From Phytoseiulus persimilis (taxonomy: Eukaryota > Arthropoda > Arachnida > Mesostigmata > Phytoseiidae), in NCBI GenBank assembly GCA_037576195.1, contig CM075101.1, positions 34,658,001 through 34,722,000 on the forward strand: a stretch of 64,000 bases of DNA, given 5' to 3'. Of the stretch, positions 60,101 through 64,000 are shown piece after piece; within the stretch, counting starts at the first letter, position 1; each line of letters starts with the position of its first letter. The notes below the pieces were generated by a model. It was not told the origin of the DNA. It saw only the letters and a program-made list of their open reading frames with translations, and made no database searches. The translations under genes and the position numbers were made by a program.

Positions 60101-63100
60101 CGAGGATTCAAGTCTCCGCAGATGAACTGGGAGAAAACGAGCAACTCTGAGACAACGGGACACTGGAGCTATTGTGTCTGCTGTAGGGAATGTTTCGGAC
60201 TCCTCGCCGAGCTGACAGAGAGAGAGAGAGGAAAGTGAGGGGGAAGAGGGCGACGAAAACCACAAGCTCGCCACCTGGAGCAACGGAGACAATGAGAGAA
60301 CGTTCGAAGAATCGAGGGCGAACCCGGGCCGGGGCTTCCTCTTGTCTCACCGTTGCCACCCCCTCACACTCTCGGTCTCCCCCTTGGGTTCTTGGAGTCC
60401 TACATCTGCCCATCCACTGAGTCTCCCTCCGAAAATAGGAAGAAGAATCGAAGGTCCTCCGAGAGGAGGAAGTGGGCTGGAATGTCGAGTTTGTTTTGAT
60501 GGTTGATTTGATCTCTCGAGGAAAGGAACCAACGAAGCCAGCCGACTTCTGCTGGGACGGTCCATCAGTCCGTTAGGAGGGCCGTCGAAGAAAAGTGACC
60601 GCAGGCGCCCGAAATACGAAAGCGCACTGGACACGACAAAGCGATCGTCGTCGGTGACAAATGAGCTGAATCTGAGAGCATGGTTCGGTTCTGTTCCTAT
60701 GGGCCTCACTTGAAGTGCAAATGCAGAGCACATCGGTCTGCCTGACATTCGCGTCCCGCCTCTGAGAGACTTGATGGACCAACTTGTAGTATGCACCCCC
60801 AATAGAAGGCTTATAGGTTGCCATTTAGCCTGGCTAAAGTCAAGCGGCGAACGAGACGGGCACGGCAACGATCGGGCGCACGCACGCGAGGCGGTAGGCG
60901 ATGGCCTCGCGGCAGCTTTCATACATATTCACCTTGGCATAATCTTTGCTAAAATATATTATGGTAATGGGCACGTATGCCAGAAGCAAGTTTCCTCCAC
61001 CTAATCAACCATAAGAGGCGCAACTCGGTTGGCTCTATTTACATGCACTTTGCTGTTGCACGTTGAATATAGAGACTCCGGTGTCAGTCAGGCACTCAGT
61101 TAGTTAGCCGGTTAGTCATCGAACTGACATGGAGCATCGTCAGGAGCGCGACTCGTGCGAAATGAAAATGAATTAAACAACAAACTGTGACGAGTTCTGT
61201 CAGCCGACTGAGTTCATGCAATCCAAAATCTGAACCCCACACGTTGCCCCCGATCGTCAGCCCGTCCTCAGTTGCACGTGCTCTGTTATAGTTCCCCCGG
61301 GCGTTCCGATTCTAGACAAAACAACACGACGGCTTCGCCAACAAGAGTATTTGCCAGGTACCACCCCCTTGGAGATTCCAATGCTCGACCCCAACGAACA
61401 GACGGCGAATGGATGGATTGCGAAATGGACTGAGATGCTGAAATGTTCGTGCCTCAAGGTGGCCCGACTGCGGATCAGCGAGTTTTACAGTGAACGGCGG
61501 CATGCATTCCCTGTTGGCAAAGGCAAGGCCCGCATGTTACCCGCTTGCCTCTTATCATCCTGTCGCTTGCCTTTCACTGTCGTTCGCCCAAACTGGAATC
61601 TTCTCCGCGACAACGGGCCATCTCGGGAGCAACGACTTAATCACGCTCGACTTTGTGGCAGTCAAGGAAGGTCTATTCTCTTCGACTATAAGTAATGCCT
61701 GCAACGCCACGAGACTCTCCGCAACAGCTGACACGGGCCAGCTGATTGAGAGAGACAATGATCGAGGTTTTCTTTGAGCGTCCTGAATAGGCACCTCAAG
61801 TTCAGAAGTCGACACACCATGCTGTACCGACGCCGTACTAAACGCTTCCGGCTCCATACAACTAATCTATTAGCATTGAACAGGCCTGTTACACGATTGT
61901 CAGCATTCTGATTCAATGGAGCCTTTGTCTTTCCCAAACACAAAGCACTGCCTGGCACTCGGAATGATCCGCGACCGCTCGGAAGACCGGTGGTTCGGAG
62001 AAGTCGGCGGTGGAAGAGAAGGCATTCAACAATCGTTCTCACTTTCAGCTACCCTTCAGAGCTGAACGAGCTCTAGACGAGGGAAACTTCAAGTTCCCAA
62101 CGGAATCTCAGAGAGTGCGTTAATTCGTATCTTCCCGATGCGATTCTGGTGTCGACGACTAGGGCTAAGGCTGGCCGGGACAGAGTTGGATCCAGGAGTT
62201 GAGTACGGAGCTTCCGTGTTTGCTGCGCGCGCGTGTACCAGCCAGTCTGGTGGCCTGTCCGCGTGACTACACGTGCCAAGTCGAAGGACCTGAACGATGA
62301 GCCACGATCAGGCCGACCTGTCGAGCTGAGGACGACTTGTGTTCTCCATGCGTTCTGACCATTGAAGCCCTGATGACGTGAAACGGGTTCCGCTTTGATT
62401 GAAAAGCCATCCGTTCATCCCTTGGAGCTCCACTCTGCTGCTGGTTGTTCGTCCGAGACAGTTCCTAAGGACCGATGGCGTCGATGAGAGCTCCGAACGA
62501 GGAGGAACATGAGCAAGCACCGTGTCCATCGATCGAAGTAAACACTTTCCCCGGAATAAACGTATCCATCAAGGAGCATGAATGCGGCTCAAGGTCGCTG
62601 TCCTCGACATTTCTATTCGCTCATGCGTGTCGATGTTTTCGCGAAAGTCACGTGATAAGGTCAAATGAGTGGCTTTAACTCAAAGATCGAGCTAGCGAGT
62701 CAACCCGAACGAGCGAATCATTACCGAACTTGCAGAATATGAGACACGGAACCTATCCCTGAAGTCTCTTGGGTCCTCTAGCGAACAACAAAGTTGTCTC
62801 CGCTGCGCTGGAACGAGTCCCGTGTGGGGCCTTGGAGAGATAGATATTTGTATTATATCACCACTTCGCGGAATTATGACGGCTGGCGGATGGGCTGTCA
62901 CGTATGCAGAGCAGCACTCGATCAGGTCAGGGATCCGAGTGGCCGGGGTATCAAAACACGGCTTTGAGAGTCGGAGACGGTCGGCCCTGGGATACGCTCG
63001 GGCAGGTCTAACCGATTGGTTTCAGTCCTCCCCAGGAGCAACACCCTGATGGACCGCCGAGTGTTTTGTGCTCTCGGTGAACACATGCAAACAGCCGAAA

Positions 63101-64000
63101 GTCGACGACTGCTCATCGGCGAGTAGTTTCGGAGAAATGCTCGAGCGCTCCTCGGGAAAGTTGAGAAGTCTCATGCCTCTCTTTTAGAACGTGCTCGAGA
63201 TTACACCCAGGGTTCAAAGGGATTCGCTGAGTCAGTGTTCCGTATCGTCCATCTCGGCGCTGGAGAGTTAGCGGGGAGCGGAGCTGGAACAGAGCGGCAA
63301 AAAAAACACTTTTCCAATTAATTACATCAGCACTCCCGAGCAAAAAAACTCAACAGCGGATGGCTGCAACCAGAACAATTGTTCTCGACACTCAGTCCGC
63401 TCCCATTACCGACATGATTAGAATAATGATGTCGTGTAAAAATGCAAGTCACCGCCTACCGAGTGTGCCGGCTCCGCCGTCAGGCTCTGCGCTCGCGGGC
63501 CAGGCTTACGCCCAAGCCGTCCCCCGTTCGGCTTGCGTCTGCGCCCGCGTGTCTTCCTTCCAGCCAGCCCTCCACCTGGAGGATCAGGAGCACGAGGATA
63601 GCTCGTCCAAAAACGTCTCAATGGATGACTCCTCCCAAGTCGAGGGATAGAAAAACAAGCGCGTCCTGTTCAGAACACACTCCCCGTGCTTCGTACTCAG
63701 TGTGTTCCCGAGCTGTGGTGAATTTTCTATTTTTGTCCAACGGCAAAACCAACAGCGGGAGATGATGCCGCTGCCTCAGAAAGCACCAGGGCCGCTAACG
63801 CCCACCCAAGATCTCGATCGACATTTGAAAACGAAATTCAGGTCGCGCACACTCACCTCGGTCGGCCACGTAACGGCATCGTCGGAGAGTACCGGATTTT
63901 CTGATGATATCCCCTCCCCCCTCTTTCCTCCGTCGTCTTCGGTGCTTCCTTCTTGCCTCCGGTACAGCTCAAACTCGAGCGGAATCGATTGATTGATTTT
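57144..64000. other. No recognisable gene; GA microsatellite
   Basis: Overlapping frames up to 191 codons (60347-60922 minus) show no motif. The 63-codon plus frame at 57814-58005 has ordinary composition but no other support. An AG dinucleotide run lies at 60216-60231. I see no RNA gene or transposon end to the window's edge. Confidence 0.4.
60216..60231. repeat. AG dinucleotide repeat
   Basis: About eight AG units inside purine-rich sequence. Confidence 0.85.

Noticed and set aside
1-64000. CRISPR arrays, operons, phage or plasmid modules, toxin-antitoxin or other prokaryotic systems
   Set aside because: No spaced direct repeats, no ribosome-binding-site-linked gene strings and no bacterial families; the window is eukaryotic.

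Overview
This is a eukaryotic, mostly non-coding window. GC is near 50% and CpG-containing words (TCGA, CGAA, TTCG) are common. There are no dense operons, no ribosome-binding-site-spaced gene strings and no CRISPR array. The recognisable content is decayed transposable elements, short TIR (MITE-like) elements, simple repeats, and a few uncertain short genes or exons. CpG is not visibly depleted, the retroelement and hAT remnants are of arthropod-like type, and several candidate GT-AG introns are very short (43-79 nt). These point to a compact invertebrate genome, perhaps a mite or other arthropod; that placement is inference.

Layout. Positions 1-6300 hold no gene I can defend, only a tRNA-like pol III fragment near 4.47-4.54 kb. 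From 6365 to 8096 lies a broken hAT transposase of the CGGBP1-like type, with a poly(A) signal just beyond. A weak spliced-gene candidate (8201-8573) follows. Between 15.9 and 18.5 kb two diverged copies of the same minus-strand coding-like blocks lie in tandem. At 23.66-24.43 kb is a second, more decayed hAT transposase. A possible small gene with a 57-nt intron lies at 26979-27407, and a pogo/Tigger-like MITE at 27733-28040.

The best protein candidates are on the minus strand. One is a 102-residue secreted Gly/Ser-rich protein (34003-34311). The other is a helical protein of unknown family (first exon about 38282-38635). Beside the latter is a 235-bp hAT MITE (37294-37528) with a perfect 8-bp target duplication. 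Another TIR element spans 47190-47599. A 5'-truncated non-LTR retrotransposon remnant lies at about 53080-54060. Six mono-G/C tracts of 12-23 bases occur between 13 and 57 kb.

No coordinated pathway or defence-like system is visible. ORF length alone is weak evidence here: at this base composition, chance ORFs of 150-190 codons are expected in a window this size, and many listed-length frames overlap on opposite strands. I accepted candidates on homology, signal peptide, residue composition or splice signals rather than length.
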